This document shows positions 34,544 through 44,281 of a DNA stretch of 64,000 nt, one piece after another. Position 1 is the stretch's first letter; the number at the start of each line of letters is the position of its first letter. The notes under the pieces are model-generated. The model saw nothing but the letters and a program-made list of their open reading frames with translations. It ran no database searches and was not told the origin of the DNA. This DNA is from Streptomyces sp. HB132 (lineage in GTDB: Bacteria > Actinomycetota > Actinomycetes > Streptomycetales > Streptomycetaceae): assembly GCF_016909575.1 (NCBI RefSeq), contig NZ_JAFBGA010000005.1, positions 372,001 through 436,000 on the forward strand. The letters run 5' to 3'. The translations under genes were made by a program, and so were the position numbers.

Positions 34544-35521
34544 GTGCACATCATGCTGAACCACCGCATCCTCAGCAGGTTCCAGGAACCGCTCAGGGCA
34601 CGCACGGAGGGCAGCCACTCCTGGGTGGACGTCTGTGACTGGGACGCGGACCGCGTCTCCGCCGCGCTCGGCGACACCGAGGTGTACATCGGATCGAAGC
34701 TCCGCGCCGAGGACGCCCGCCGTGCCGCACGCCTGCGGCTCGTGCACGTCGTCGGCGCCGGCTACGACGGCATCCCGTTCGACGCGCTCGACCAGGGGGT
34801 GACGGTCGCTACCACCCACCACCACGGCCGCTCCATCGCGGAGCACGTACTGATGTCCGTGCTCATGCTCTCCCGCAACGTGTTGACGGCCGACCGCGCC
34901 CTGCGCGCCGGGCACTGGCGCAACGTGGCAGTCGATCCCGGGCTCCCGTTCGGGTCGACGCTGAGCGGGCGGCGGGTCGGGATCATCGGCTTCGGCGAGA
35001 CCGGAACCGAGGTCGCCCGGCTGTGCCGGGACGTCGGTCTCGGGGTGCGTGCCGTACGGCGCGACCCGACCGCGCGGATCCCCGCCGGCCTGCGGCCCGA
35101 CTGGATCGGCGGCAACGACCGGCTGCCCGAACTCCTCGCCGAGTCGGACGTCGTGGTGGTCACGGTCCCGCTGAGCCCCGCCACCCGGGGGCTGATCGGC
35201 CCGGCCGAGCTGAAGGCCATGGGCCCCGGGTCACTGCTGGTCAATGTCGCCCGGGGGCCGGTGGTGCAGGAGGAGGCGCTCTACGAGGCACTTCGTTCCG
35301 GTTCCATCGGCGGCGCCGCCCTGGACGTGTGGTGGTCCGGCCCGCCGGACCGGCCGAGCCGGCTGCCGTTCCACGAGCTGCCCAACGTGCTCATGACCCC
35401 CCACAACTCGGGTCACACTTCGGACACCTTCGCGGCCCGTGCGGCGGAGATCGCGGACAACATCGGTCGCATGCGGCGCGGCGAACCCCTTGTGAACGTG
35501 GTGCGCACCGGTGGCCGTTGA
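34544..35521 (+). CDS. 2-hydroxyacid dehydrogenase-family protein with altered active site
   Basis: About 325 residues. The NAD site is VGIIGFGETGTEVARLC; the catalytic Arg is in NVARGPVVQEEAL and the His in LMTPHNSGHTSD. Where most family members have DVFxxEP with the catalytic Glu, this one reads LDVWWSGPPDRPSRLP, so the usual Glu is missing. A subgroup with DVWY-type sequences exists and its chemistry is less clear. The gene starts 7 bp after the enolase gene (GTG 34544; ATG 34553 is an alternative), so they are cotranscribed. Confidence 0.83.
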   Translation: MHIMLNHRILSRFQEPLRARTEGSHSWVDVCDWDADRVSAALGDTEVYIGSKLRAEDARRAARLRLVHVVGAGYDGIPFDALDQGVTVATTHHHGRSIAEHVLMSVLMLSRNVLTADRALRAGHWRNVAVDPGLPFGSTLSGRRVGIIGFGETGTEVARLCRDVGLGVRAVRRDPTARIPAGLRPDWIGGNDRLPELLAESDVVVVTVPLSPATRGLIGPAELKAMGPGSLLVNVARGPVVQEEALYEALRSGSIGGAALDVWWSGPPDRPSRLPFHELPNVLMTPHNSGHTSDTFAARAAEIADNIGRMRRGEPLVNVVRTGGR

Positions 35522-35536
35522 GCTGTGAGCGGCGGT

Positions 35537-35568
35537 CCGGTGCCACCGACGGCCCTCGGTGGCACCGG
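35537..35568. terminator. Bidirectional hairpin between convergent genes
   Basis: A 13-bp perfect stem (35537-35549 against 35556-35568) with a 6-nt loop lies between the dehydrogenase stop (35521) and the end of the PRC-barrel gene (35578). Confidence 0.75.
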
Positions 35569-35577
35569 CGTCAGCGC

Positions 35578-35934
35578 TCATCCCGCCGCGGCGGTCAGGG
35601 ATTCGTAGTGCGCCCCGAGCCTGCGCAGGTAGAAGAGGTCTCCGGTGTCCTGGTCACGCTCGAAGCGCGGGGCATCCTTGATGTCTTCCTTGGTGCACCT
35701 GACCTTGATCACACGTTCGCCGTGTTCGACGGCCGTCACCATGCCGGCGGGCACGACGACGCTCCGGCCGAACTTCCAGACTCCCGCGTCGATCACCAGA
35801 TGGTCGAACCCGGGCACCGGCGAGAGCCTGACGACCGTGCCCACGCTCCCGTCGGGTGCCTGCACGTCGTATCCGATCACGTCGTCGCCCAGCGAGCCGT
35901 CCAGCTGTTCCGGAGCTGTCCAAATCGTGTACAC
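35578..35934 (-). CDS. PRC-barrel domain protein
   Basis: A 118-residue protein carrying a PRC-barrel: DDVIGYDVQAPDGSVGTVVR, then FDHLVIDAGVWKFGRSVVVP and AGMVTAVEHGERVIKVRCTK. PRC-barrels occur in photosynthetic reaction centre H subunits and RimM and usually mediate binding. The GTG start at 35934 is fixed by AGGAGGAGG seven bases upstream; the longer frame to 35979 has nothing comparable. The role is unknown, possibly stress-related as in other actinobacteria. Confidence 0.8.
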   Translation of the reverse strand: MYTIWTAPEQLDGSLGDDVIGYDVQAPDGSVGTVVRLSPVPGFDHLVIDAGVWKFGRSVVVPAGMVTAVEHGERVIKVRCTKEDIKDAPRFERDQDTGDLFYLRRLGAHYESLTAAAG

Positions 35935-36035
35935 GGTCGCCTCCTCCTGGCAGCCGGGTCCGGCCGCCGGATCTTCCATATGCCCCGTCGGGCGCGGACG
36001 AAGCAGCCGAACCCGGCTCCGTAACCCGGTCGGCG

Positions 36036-37754
36036 CTACGAAGTCATCTCGTACGAGCCTGACAACGCCTGCACACGCTCCCAGACCCGTGCCGAACGGG
36101 CGGCGTCGACGACAGGACGCCGTACGGCGGCGACGGCCCAGTCCTGCTGCTGCCCGGTGGCGGAGTCCTTGCCGTGCAGCTCGACGGCGTGCGCGGAGAA
36201 GTCGCGGACGAGCACGGAGAACAGCTCGTCGAGCACGTCCTCGTCCAACTCGGTCAGCCGGGCCTGCTCCAGGACCAGTTGCCCGTGGACCACCAGGGCG
36301 AAGAGCTGGCCGACGGACAGCAGGAAGTCGAGGTCCCGGCTCTGCGCTTCGTCGGGCGCGGCGTCGGTCACGAAGGCGCAGAGGGCGTCCGCCTGCTCAC
36401 GGAAGCGGGCGACGTTGGGGACGGCCGCGTAGGCGTCGTAGGCCGGGCGCCAGTCGTGGAAGCGCACCGAGCCGAGGCCGCGGGCGGGCCCCTGCCGGAA
36501 GAGGAACGTGTCGTCGGCGGCGTCCAGTCGCGTCGTCACGGGCTCGTACCCGGCCGGGTCCAGCAGATGGTTGCGCATGAACTTCAGGATGAGGGCGAGG
36601 TTGACGTGGACCGTGCCCTCCAGCTTGGGCAGACTGCGGATCTCGACGGCGGCCTGCGCGAAGTAGGTGTCCTTCTCGAAGCCCTTGGCTGCGATGACGT
36701 CCCACATCAGGTCGATGACCTTCTCGCCCTCCGTGGTCACCTTCATCTTCGTCATCGGGTTGAACAGCAGGTACCGGCGGTCGTCGGGGCCGGCCGAGCG
36801 GAAGTAGTCGACGGCGCGGTCACTGAACAACTTCATGCCGACGAGCCGGACGTAGGCGTCCGCGAGCTCCCGGCGCACGTGCGGGAAGGCGGTCACGGGG
36901 CGCCCGTACAGGATGCGGTTGTGCGCGTGGGTGACGGCCTCGTACATCGCGTGCTCGCAGATGCCGATCGAGGCGGTGCAGAGGTTGAACTTGCCCACGT
37001 TGACGGTGTTGAGGGCGGCGTCGAAGGCTGCGCGGCCGGTGTGCAGGACGTCGTCGGGGCCGACGGGGTAGCCGTCGAGGCGGAACTCGCTGACGTACTT
37101 GGAGGAGTCGACGACGTTCTTCACCAGCTCGTAGGCGGGGTGGCGGCTGTCCGCCGCGAAGAAGACGTAGCCGTCCGGGCCCTCGACGTCCGTGCGGCGG
37201 CCGAAGACGGAGACGAGGCCGGCGGCGTTGCCGTTGCCTATGTAGTACTTGGAGCCGGTGGCCAGGAAGCCGCCGTCGCCGTCCGGTGCCAGGAGCATGT
37301 CGGTGGAGTAGATGTCGGCGCCGTGCGCCTTCTCCGACAGGCCGAAGGCGAACACCTCGCCCTGGGCGAGGAGCTGTGCCGCGCGGTCTCGGGCGGCGGC
37401 GTTGTCGCTCTGCCAGACCGGGCCGAGACCGAGGATGGTCACCTGCCAGGCGTACCAGTAGTCGAGCCCGTAGAAGCCGAAGATCTCGTTGAGCGCGGCG
37501 ATCCGGGCGGTGTCCCAGCGCTGGTCCTCGCGCTCCGCGGCGGAGGCGGGAGTGAGGAAGGTGGCGAACAGGCCTTCCTTCGCCGCGAACGCGAGGAAGT
37601 CCCCCAGCCAGGCGCGGGACCGGTAGTCCTCGATGAGCCGGCGCCTGCCGCGGTCCTCGAACCAGTCGATGGTGGCGCGCAGCAGCCTGCGGGTCTCGGG
37701 GTCGAAGTGTGCCGGGTCGTAGGAACGCGGGTGGAACAGCAGCGGGTCGGCCAT
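36036..37754 (-). CDS. Acyl-CoA dehydrogenase family protein
   Basis: A 572-residue flavoenzyme, longer than ordinary acyl-CoA dehydrogenases and closer to acyl-CoA oxidase-like members. Signatures include GLSEKAHGADIYSTDMLL and FLATGSKYYIGNGNAAGLVS of the FAD/substrate region, then VNVGKFNLCTASIGICEHAM in the helical domain. It would desaturate an acyl-CoA or related thioester. It follows the PadR regulator after 48 bp on the same strand and is probably controlled by it. Confidence 0.85.
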   Translation of the reverse strand: MADPLLFHPRSYDPAHFDPETRRLLRATIDWFEDRGRRRLIEDYRSRAWLGDFLAFAAKEGLFATFLTPASAAEREDQRWDTARIAALNEIFGFYGLDYWYAWQVTILGLGPVWQSDNAAARDRAAQLLAQGEVFAFGLSEKAHGADIYSTDMLLAPDGDGGFLATGSKYYIGNGNAAGLVSVFGRRTDVEGPDGYVFFAADSRHPAYELVKNVVDSSKYVSEFRLDGYPVGPDDVLHTGRAAFDAALNTVNVGKFNLCTASIGICEHAMYEAVTHAHNRILYGRPVTAFPHVRRELADAYVRLVGMKLFSDRAVDYFRSAGPDDRRYLLFNPMTKMKVTTEGEKVIDLMWDVIAAKGFEKDTYFAQAAVEIRSLPKLEGTVHVNLALILKFMRNHLLDPAGYEPVTTRLDAADDTFLFRQGPARGLGSVRFHDWRPAYDAYAAVPNVARFREQADALCAFVTDAAPDEAQSRDLDFLLSVGQLFALVVHGQLVLEQARLTELDEDVLDELFSVLVRDFSAHAVELHGKDSATGQQQDWAVAAVRRPVVDAARSARVWERVQALSGSYEMTS

Positions 37755-37802
37755 GGTGGTACGCCTTCCGAGGGTCGTCGAGCGGGAGGTTGAGGGGCGG
37801 TT

Positions 37803-38369
37803 TCAGATGCGCGGGCGTGTCGCGCCGAGCCTGTGCAGGGTGGCGAGTACGTCGTCGAGCCAGGCGACCGTCATGCGCTCGTACGCGATTCCGCCGCGCA
37901 GCACGACGTGCTGGAGCTCCTGACCGGCGTCGAGCGGTACGGGCGCTTCGGGGCCGGTGAAGTCGCGCCGCTCCCCGGCGAGGTAGTGCGCGAGCCTGTC
38001 GCTGTGCACCCGGTGGTGCCGTCGGACCTCGTCGAGCAGCGCGGCCGGGTCGTCGAAGGCCGCACCACGGATCTTCACGGCGAGGTCGTGGCGGAGGCTC
38101 TCGGGTTCGATCGGTTCGTGCAGCCAGCCGGAGAGGGCGGTGCGGCCGGGGCCGGCGACGGAGTACTCCTTCTTGTCCGGCCGGCGCTCCTGCGGGACGT
38201 CGCGGACGTCGAGCAGGCCGTCGCTCTCCATGCGCTTGAGGACGCGATAGATCTGCTGGTGGGTGGCGGTCCAGAAGTATCCGATGGACCGCTCGAACCG
38301 CCGGGCCAGTTCATAGCCTGAGCCCGGCTGCTCCAGCAGGGAGACGAGGATCGCGTGTTCGAGCGCCAT
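37803..38369 (-). CDS. PadR family transcriptional regulator
   Basis: A 188-residue regulator: winged helix at the start (MALEHAILVSLLEQPGSGYE, TATHQQIYRVLKRMESDGLL), the wing RRPDKKEYSVAGPGRTAL, and a C-terminal helical dimerisation domain of the Vir_act_alpha_C type. It probably represses itself and the acyl-CoA dehydrogenase gene downstream by binding the perfect palindrome at 38382-38401. Confidence 0.92.
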   Translation of the reverse strand: MALEHAILVSLLEQPGSGYELARRFERSIGYFWTATHQQIYRVLKRMESDGLLDVRDVPQERRPDKKEYSVAGPGRTALSGWLHEPIEPESLRHDLAVKIRGAAFDDPAALLDEVRRHHRVHSDRLAHYLAGERRDFTGPEAPVPLDAGQELQHVVLRGGIAYERMTVAWLDDVLATLHRLGATRPRI

Positions 38370-38381
38370 GCCCTGATCGTT

Positions 38382-38401
38382 CTATGCAACTGGTTGCATA
38401 G
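38382..38401. promoter_or_regulatory. PadR operator, perfect 9-2-9 palindrome
   Basis: CTATGCAAC-TG-GTTGCATAG lies 12 bp upstream of the padR start. ATGCAAC-type dyads are characteristic PadR targets, so autoregulation is very likely. Confidence 0.8.
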
Positions 38402-38407
38402 CAAGCG

Positions 38408-38445
38408 GCGGCGGCCGGGTGAGACGCTCCTCACCCGGCCGCCGC
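38408..38445 (-). terminator. Hairpin terminator of the otnK-otnC operon
   Basis: A 16-bp perfect stem (38408-38423 against 38430-38445) with a 6-nt loop lies 14 bp after the OtnC stop. It stands directly next to the PadR operator, insulating that promoter. Confidence 0.75.
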
Positions 38446-38459
38446 TGTCATGGCGTTCC

Positions 38460-39101
38460 TCAGCGCTCGCCCCACGGCGAGCCGTACGTCTCGGCGAGCG
38501 CGCCCGCCTCCTCGGGTGTCAGCAGCCGAGGGGTCCGCTCCCTCAGCGACAGGAGCAGCGCGGACACCTCTTCCAGTTCCACCGAGGCGTCGACGGCTCG
38601 GGCCATCGTGGGGCCCGCGAGGACGGGCCCGTGGTTCTGGAGGAGTGCCGCGCGGAACGGGAAGGGCATCCGGGCCAGGACCTCGGCCTGGTCCGGGTCG
38701 CCGGGCGGGGCGTAGGGGACGAGTGGGGCCTGCCCGACCCGCATCACGAAGTACGGGGTGAGCGGCGGCAGCGCGCTCCTGGCCGACCACGGCGGAAGGC
38801 AGGACACCGCGGTGGCGTTCCGGGCGTGCAGATGCACGACGGCGCGGGTGGCGGGGTCCCGCCGGTAGAACGCGCTGTGCAGGGGGAACTCCTTCGACGG
38901 GCGCGGTCCGTCGAGGTGGGTGCCGTCGAGACCGAGCACGCTGAGCCCGTCGGGGTCGACCTCGGCGAGGTCGGCACCGGTGGGGGTGATGAGGACGCGG
39001 TCGTCGACCCGGACGCTCAGGTTGCCGGAGGAACCCGGGCTGAGCCCCAGGGCGGCCAGCCGGGCGCCGGCTGTGGCGAGGTCGGTGCGGGGATCGCTCA
39101 T
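38460..39101 (-). CDS. otnC: Class II aldolase/adducin family, probable 3-oxo-tetronate 4-phosphate decarboxylase
   Basis: A 213-residue class II aldolase fold protein. The zinc ligands are in VVHLHARNATAVSCLP and, near the end, LLQNHGPVLAG; the N-terminal GLSPGSSGNLSVRVDDRVLI is the usual substrate-binding loop. In DUF1537-kinase operons this protein (OtnC) decarboxylates the phosphorylated 3-oxo-acid to dihydroxyacetone phosphate or a triose. It overlaps the kinase stop by 4 bp, which supports that role. Confidence 0.85.
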   Translation of the reverse strand: MSDPRTDLATAGARLAALGLSPGSSGNLSVRVDDRVLITPTGADLAEVDPDGLSVLGLDGTHLDGPRPSKEFPLHSAFYRRDPATRAVVHLHARNATAVSCLPPWSARSALPPLTPYFVMRVGQAPLVPYAPPGDPDQAEVLARMPFPFRAALLQNHGPVLAGPTMARAVDASVELEEVSALLLSLRERTPRLLTPEEAGALAETYGSPWGER

Positions 39102-40381
39102 GCCAGCACGCTCCAGGCTTCGGTGAAGATGGCGGTGTCGCCGAAGTTGCCCGACTTCAGGGCGAGGTCCACGGTGTGGTCCTGGCCGTGGGCCCGGCCT
39201 TCGGCGCGTGCCCAGGTGACGCCGGGGGCGATGGGCGAGCCGATGGACAGGGTGCGCACCCCGAGGGCCGTGACGACGGCGCCGGAGGTCTCGCCCCCGG
39301 CGACCAGGATGCGGCGTGCGCCGGCGGCGACCAGGGCGGTGGCGCACGCCGCGAGGGCCCGTTCGACGAGTTCCGAGGCGGCGGGGCCGCCGTCGGGTGC
39401 CGTCTGTTCGAGGTCCCCGAGGTCCTCGACGGCGTGGACGAGGGGCGGCTTCCCCGGCTCGTCCTGCCAGGACCGGCGTACGAAGTCGACGAGCCCGGCG
39501 ACCGCCCCGGTGAAGTCGGCGCGCAGGGCGGCGACGTCGAGCTTGCGGTGCGGCAGGTGGGCGCGCGCGTGGGCGACCTGGGCCCGGGTGGCGGACGAGG
39601 CGCTGCCCGAGAGGACGACGCCGGGATCACCGGGCCGGGATGCGGGCGTGGCACGGGCGGCTTCGGCGTGCGGACCGCTGAGCCCGAGGGCCAGGCCCGC
39701 CGCACCGGTGACGAGGGTGAGCTGCGCGGTGGCCGCACAGACGGTCACCAGGTCCTCGTCGCTCACGGCGTCCACCACGACGAGGGCGTTCGCGAGTTCC
39801 GGGGCGTCGAGAGCCTCACGCAGCGCCTCGCACCCCTGCCGCACGGTGTCCAGCCCGACGAGGCGGACCGGGTGAGCGGTCTGCGGGGTGAGGAGCCGGC
39901 CGACATGGGAGTCGCGCATCGGCGTGAGCGGGTGGTGCCGCATGGGGCTCTCTTCGAGGGGTTCGCCGTGGACGAAGAGACGGCCCTCGTGGACGGTGCG
40001 ACCGGTGGCGGGGAAGGAGGGCACGACGACCGTGCGACGTTCGCCGAGTTCCGCGAGGAGCGCGTCTGCCACCGGACCGATGTTGCCGTGCGGGGTGGAG
40101 TCGAAGGTGGAGCAGTACTTGAAGTAGAAGCGCCGGCAGCCGGACTCCCGCAGGGCGCGCAGGGCAGCGAGTGACCTGCCGACGGCCTCCTCCACCGGTG
40201 CGGTGCGCGACTTGAGCGCGACCACCACCGCGTCGGCGTCCCGCACGGCCGCCGCCCCCGGGCCGTCGGAGAGGGCGTCCGGGCCCACGGTCACCACGGT
40301 CCGGTGGCCCCGGGCGACCAGCATGGTCGCGAGATCGGTCGCTCCGGTGAAGTCGTCGGCGATGGCCCCGAGGGTCGGCAT
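39098..40381 (-). CDS. otnK: Four-carbon acid sugar kinase (DUF1537, OtnK-like)
   Basis: A 427-residue kinase with the two DUF1537 domains. The N-terminal signature is LGAIADDFTGATDLATML, followed by FYFKYCSTFDSTPHGNIGPV. The C-terminal nucleotide region has ILVAGGETSGAVVTALG and LALKSGNFGD. The family phosphorylates 3-oxo-tetronates and related acid sugars. AAGGAGGT five bases before ATG 40381 fixes the start; a longer frame reaches 40429. First gene of the minus-strand arm, controlled from the TGTTAACA region. Confidence 0.92.
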   Translation of the reverse strand: MPTLGAIADDFTGATDLATMLVARGHRTVVTVGPDALSDGPGAAAVRDADAVVVALKSRTAPVEEAVGRSLAALRALRESGCRRFYFKYCSTFDSTPHGNIGPVADALLAELGERRTVVVPSFPATGRTVHEGRLFVHGEPLEESPMRHHPLTPMRDSHVGRLLTPQTAHPVRLVGLDTVRQGCEALREALDAPELANALVVVDAVSDEDLVTVCAATAQLTLVTGAAGLALGLSGPHAEAARATPASRPGDPGVVLSGSASSATRAQVAHARAHLPHRKLDVAALRADFTGAVAGLVDFVRRSWQDEPGKPPLVHAVEDLGDLEQTAPDGGPAASELVERALAACATALVAAGARRILVAGGETSGAVVTALGVRTLSIGSPIAPGVTWARAEGRAHGQDHTVDLALKSGNFGDTAIFTEAWSVLA

Positions 40382-40445
40382 CGGACCTCCTTGCGTCGGT
40401 GTGCGGTGCCAGGTGGAGTACCCCGGCAATTCGTGTGTGAAAAAA

Positions 40446-40494
40446 TGTTAACAGACTTTACGCAGGCGATATCTGCTGGTACATCTTGTTAACA
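40446..40494. promoter_or_regulatory. Twin TGTTAACA operators between divergent acid-sugar genes
   Basis: Two perfect 8-bp palindromes TGTTAACA lie at 40446-40453 and 40487-40494, 41 bp apart (about four helical turns), in a locally AT-rich divergent promoter region. The DeoR regulator encoded at 43435-44226 is the likely binder, possibly by looping. Confidence 0.65.
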
Positions 40495-40580
40495 CGCTCC
40501 CCTGTGGTGCTCGTGCCGTGGCCGAGACCGCGTCTGCCGGAGCCGTTCGAACCGAGCCGTGTGCCCGCCTAGGAGAGCCC

Positions 40581-41986
40581 ATGAATCTGCATCACCTGTT
40601 CGCCGGAACCGGCGACCGGACCGTGCGTTACGCACTGTCCGGAGCCGGCGGCGGCTTCGCCCGGACCTTGCTGGCGCAGACCCCGCGCATCGGGCGTCTG
40701 ACCCCTGCCGTCCTGTGCGACCGGGACGTGGAACGGCTGCGCGGCATGCTCGTCGAGCTCGGGTACGAGGCGGACCGCCTGGCCGTCTGTTCGGACCCCG
40801 ACGAGGTCGCGCGGGCCGCGGAGGCCGGAGCCGTCGCCCTGGTCGCGGACGGCGCGCTGCTGTCCGCGACCTCCTGGGACATCCTCGTGGAGGCGACCGG
40901 GAGCCCTGCCGACGGATACGCGATGGCCCGTGAGGCACTCACCGACGGGCGTCACGTCGCCATGGTCAGCAAAGAGGTCGACTCCGTCGCCGGGCTGCAC
41001 CTCGCGGATCTGGCCCGCGACAACGGCGTCGTCTACACCACGGCCGACGGCGACCAGCCCGCGAACCTCATCGCCCTGGTGACCTGGGCGGAACTGCTGG
41101 GCCTGGACATCGTGGCGATCGGCAAGTCCAGCGAGTACGACCTCGTGTTCGACCCCGCCACCGGCTCGGTGACCCAGCTCGACACCACGGTCCCCGCTCC
41201 CGAACTGGGCGGGCTGCTCGGCCTCGGCTCCGACGTACGCGCCACGCTCGCCGCCCGCGCGGCCGCCGTGACCGCACTGCCGACCGGCGCCACCGCCGAC
41301 TACTGCGAGATGGCGGTGGTCGCGACGAACACCGGCTTCCGGCCGGATGTGGAGCGCCTGCACTACCCGGTCGCCCGCATCGCCGAACTCGCCGACGTGT
41401 ACGCCCTGCGCGAGGACGGAGGCCTGCTGCACCGCCCCGGTGCGGTCGACGTGTTCAGCGCGCTGCGGCTGCCGGACGAAGCCTCGTTCGCCGGGGGCGT
41501 GTTCGTCGTCGTACGGACCGGTGACCCGGTCACCTGGGAGACGCTGCGCGGCAAGGGCCACGTCGTCAGCCGGGACGGACGCTACGCGGCGATCTACCTG
41601 CCCTACCACCTCATGGGTGTCGAGACGCCGGTCTCGCTGCTGTCAGCCGTGCTCCACGGCCGGCCCTCCGGCGGCACCGACCCGCGGGCCCACGCCATGC
41701 TCGCCGGACGGGCCGAGCGCGATCTGCCCGCCGGCACCGTGCTGGACATGGGCGGCCACCACCACGACGTCACCGGCGTCCAGGCCGTCCTGCTGCGCGA
41801 CGAGGACGCTCCCGCCGACGCGGCCCCGCTGTACCTCGCCGCGCACACCACGCTCGGACGCGACGTCCGGGCCGGGGCGCTGATCACGCTCGGCGACCTC
41901 GCCGGTCCGGACCCTGACCTGCTGCACGCCTGGACCTCCGGGCGCGCCTCGCGCGCCACCGGCACCCCCGCCCCCCACGCGAGCCG

Positions 41987-41990
<4 letters not shown>
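40581..41990 (+). CDS. SAF-domain NAD(P)-dependent oxidoreductase, homoserine dehydrogenase-like
   Basis: A 469-residue protein. The N-terminal Rossmann domain begins VRYALSGAGGGFARTLLAQ and continues WDILVEATGSPADGYAMARE and HVAMVSKEVDSVAGLHLADL, as in homoserine-dehydrogenase-like oxidoreductases. A C-terminal SAF domain starts near AERDLPAGTVLDMGGH. Its place between the kinase and permease suggests it oxidises the incoming acid sugar to the 3-oxo form, replacing the LtnD/DenD-type dehydrogenase seen in other such operons. That assignment is inference. An AGGAGA site precedes the ATG. Confidence 0.82.
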
Positions 41991-43348
<1,358 letters not shown>

Positions 43349-43434
43349 ACGCCGCGTCCTGTTGGGACGGTGCGGGCCGGGGCGGCACAATCGAGCAGCG
43401 ACCGCGGTGGTCGCGTGAGGAAAGGTAAGAAGCA

Positions 43435-44226
43435 GTGGCCGACGAAGAGCAGTTGCCCCTGATCCCCGATCAACGGCGCGAGCTCCTGTTGAAGCATCTG
43501 CGGCGCGACGGGGTACTGAGCGTGCAGCAGATCACCCAGCTCTTCGGCGTCTCCCACATGACCGTCCGCCGCGACATCGCCGAACTGGAGCGCCGGGGGC
43601 TGGTGTTCTCCGTGCCCGGCGGGGCGCGGATCGCCAGTCACCTCCAGAGCGAGCCCAGTTTCCAGGCCAAGTCCCTGACAGAGCAGCCCGAGAAGCAGGC
43701 CATGGCCACGGCCGCCGCCGGTCTGGTACGGGAGGGCATGACGGTCTACCTCGACGCGGGCACGACGCTGCTGGCCATGGTGCCGTTGCTCGCGCGCCAC
43801 GAGTCGCTGACGGTCGTCACCAACGACTTCACGACGGTCGACCGCCTGATGGGTTCGTCGCATCTCGACGTCATACACATCGGCGGGCAGGTGGACCCGT
43901 CCAACCGGTCGAGCGTGGGCCGGCTCGCGGCCACGACCCTGCGGCAGCTCGCCCTGGACATCGCCTTCATCAGCACCAGTTCCTGGGATCTGCTGCGCGG
44001 GGTGACCACCCCTTCGGCCGCGAAGGTGGAGGTCAAACAGGCGGCGATGGAGTGCACGGGGTCGAGCGTGCTGGTCGCGGGCTCGTCGAAGTACGGGACG
44101 TTCGGCAAGTTCCGGGTGGCTCCGCTCGGCGCGTTCGACACCATCGTCACCGACGGCGGCCTCGCGGAGGCCGCGGCTGAGGGGCTGCGCGCCGGCGGTG
44201 CCGACCTTCGGCTGGCGGTCGTCTGA
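43435..44226 (+). CDS. DeoR/GlpR family transcriptional regulator
   Basis: A 263-residue regulator. The HTH head is RRELLLKHLRRDGVLSVQQI through FGVSHMTVRRDIAELERRG, followed by VPGGARI, the DeoR wing. The effector domain has VYLDAGTTLLAM and VTNDFTTVDRLM, the sugar-phosphate-binding fold. It ends the acid-sugar operon and probably represses it by binding TGTTAACA, with release by a phosphorylated intermediate. GTG start at 43435 with GAGGAAAGG upstream. Confidence 0.92.
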   Translation: MADEEQLPLIPDQRRELLLKHLRRDGVLSVQQITQLFGVSHMTVRRDIAELERRGLVFSVPGGARIASHLQSEPSFQAKSLTEQPEKQAMATAAAGLVREGMTVYLDAGTTLLAMVPLLARHESLTVVTNDFTTVDRLMGSSHLDVIHIGGQVDPSNRSSVGRLAATTLRQLALDIAFISTSSWDLLRGVTTPSAAKVEVKQAAMECTGSSVLVAGSSKYGTFGKFRVAPLGAFDTIVTDGGLAEAAAEGLRAGGADLRLAVV

Positions 44227-44235
44227 GTCCGCTCC

Positions 44236-44275
44236 CGCCGCCCCTGTCCTCCCGCCGGGGTGGACAGGGGCGGCG
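44236..44275. terminator. Bidirectional hairpin after the DeoR gene
   Basis: A 14-bp perfect stem (44236-44249 against 44262-44275) with a 12-nt loop lies between the DeoR stop and the convergent SDR gene end (44282). Confidence 0.78.
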
Positions 44276-44281
44276 TCGCGT

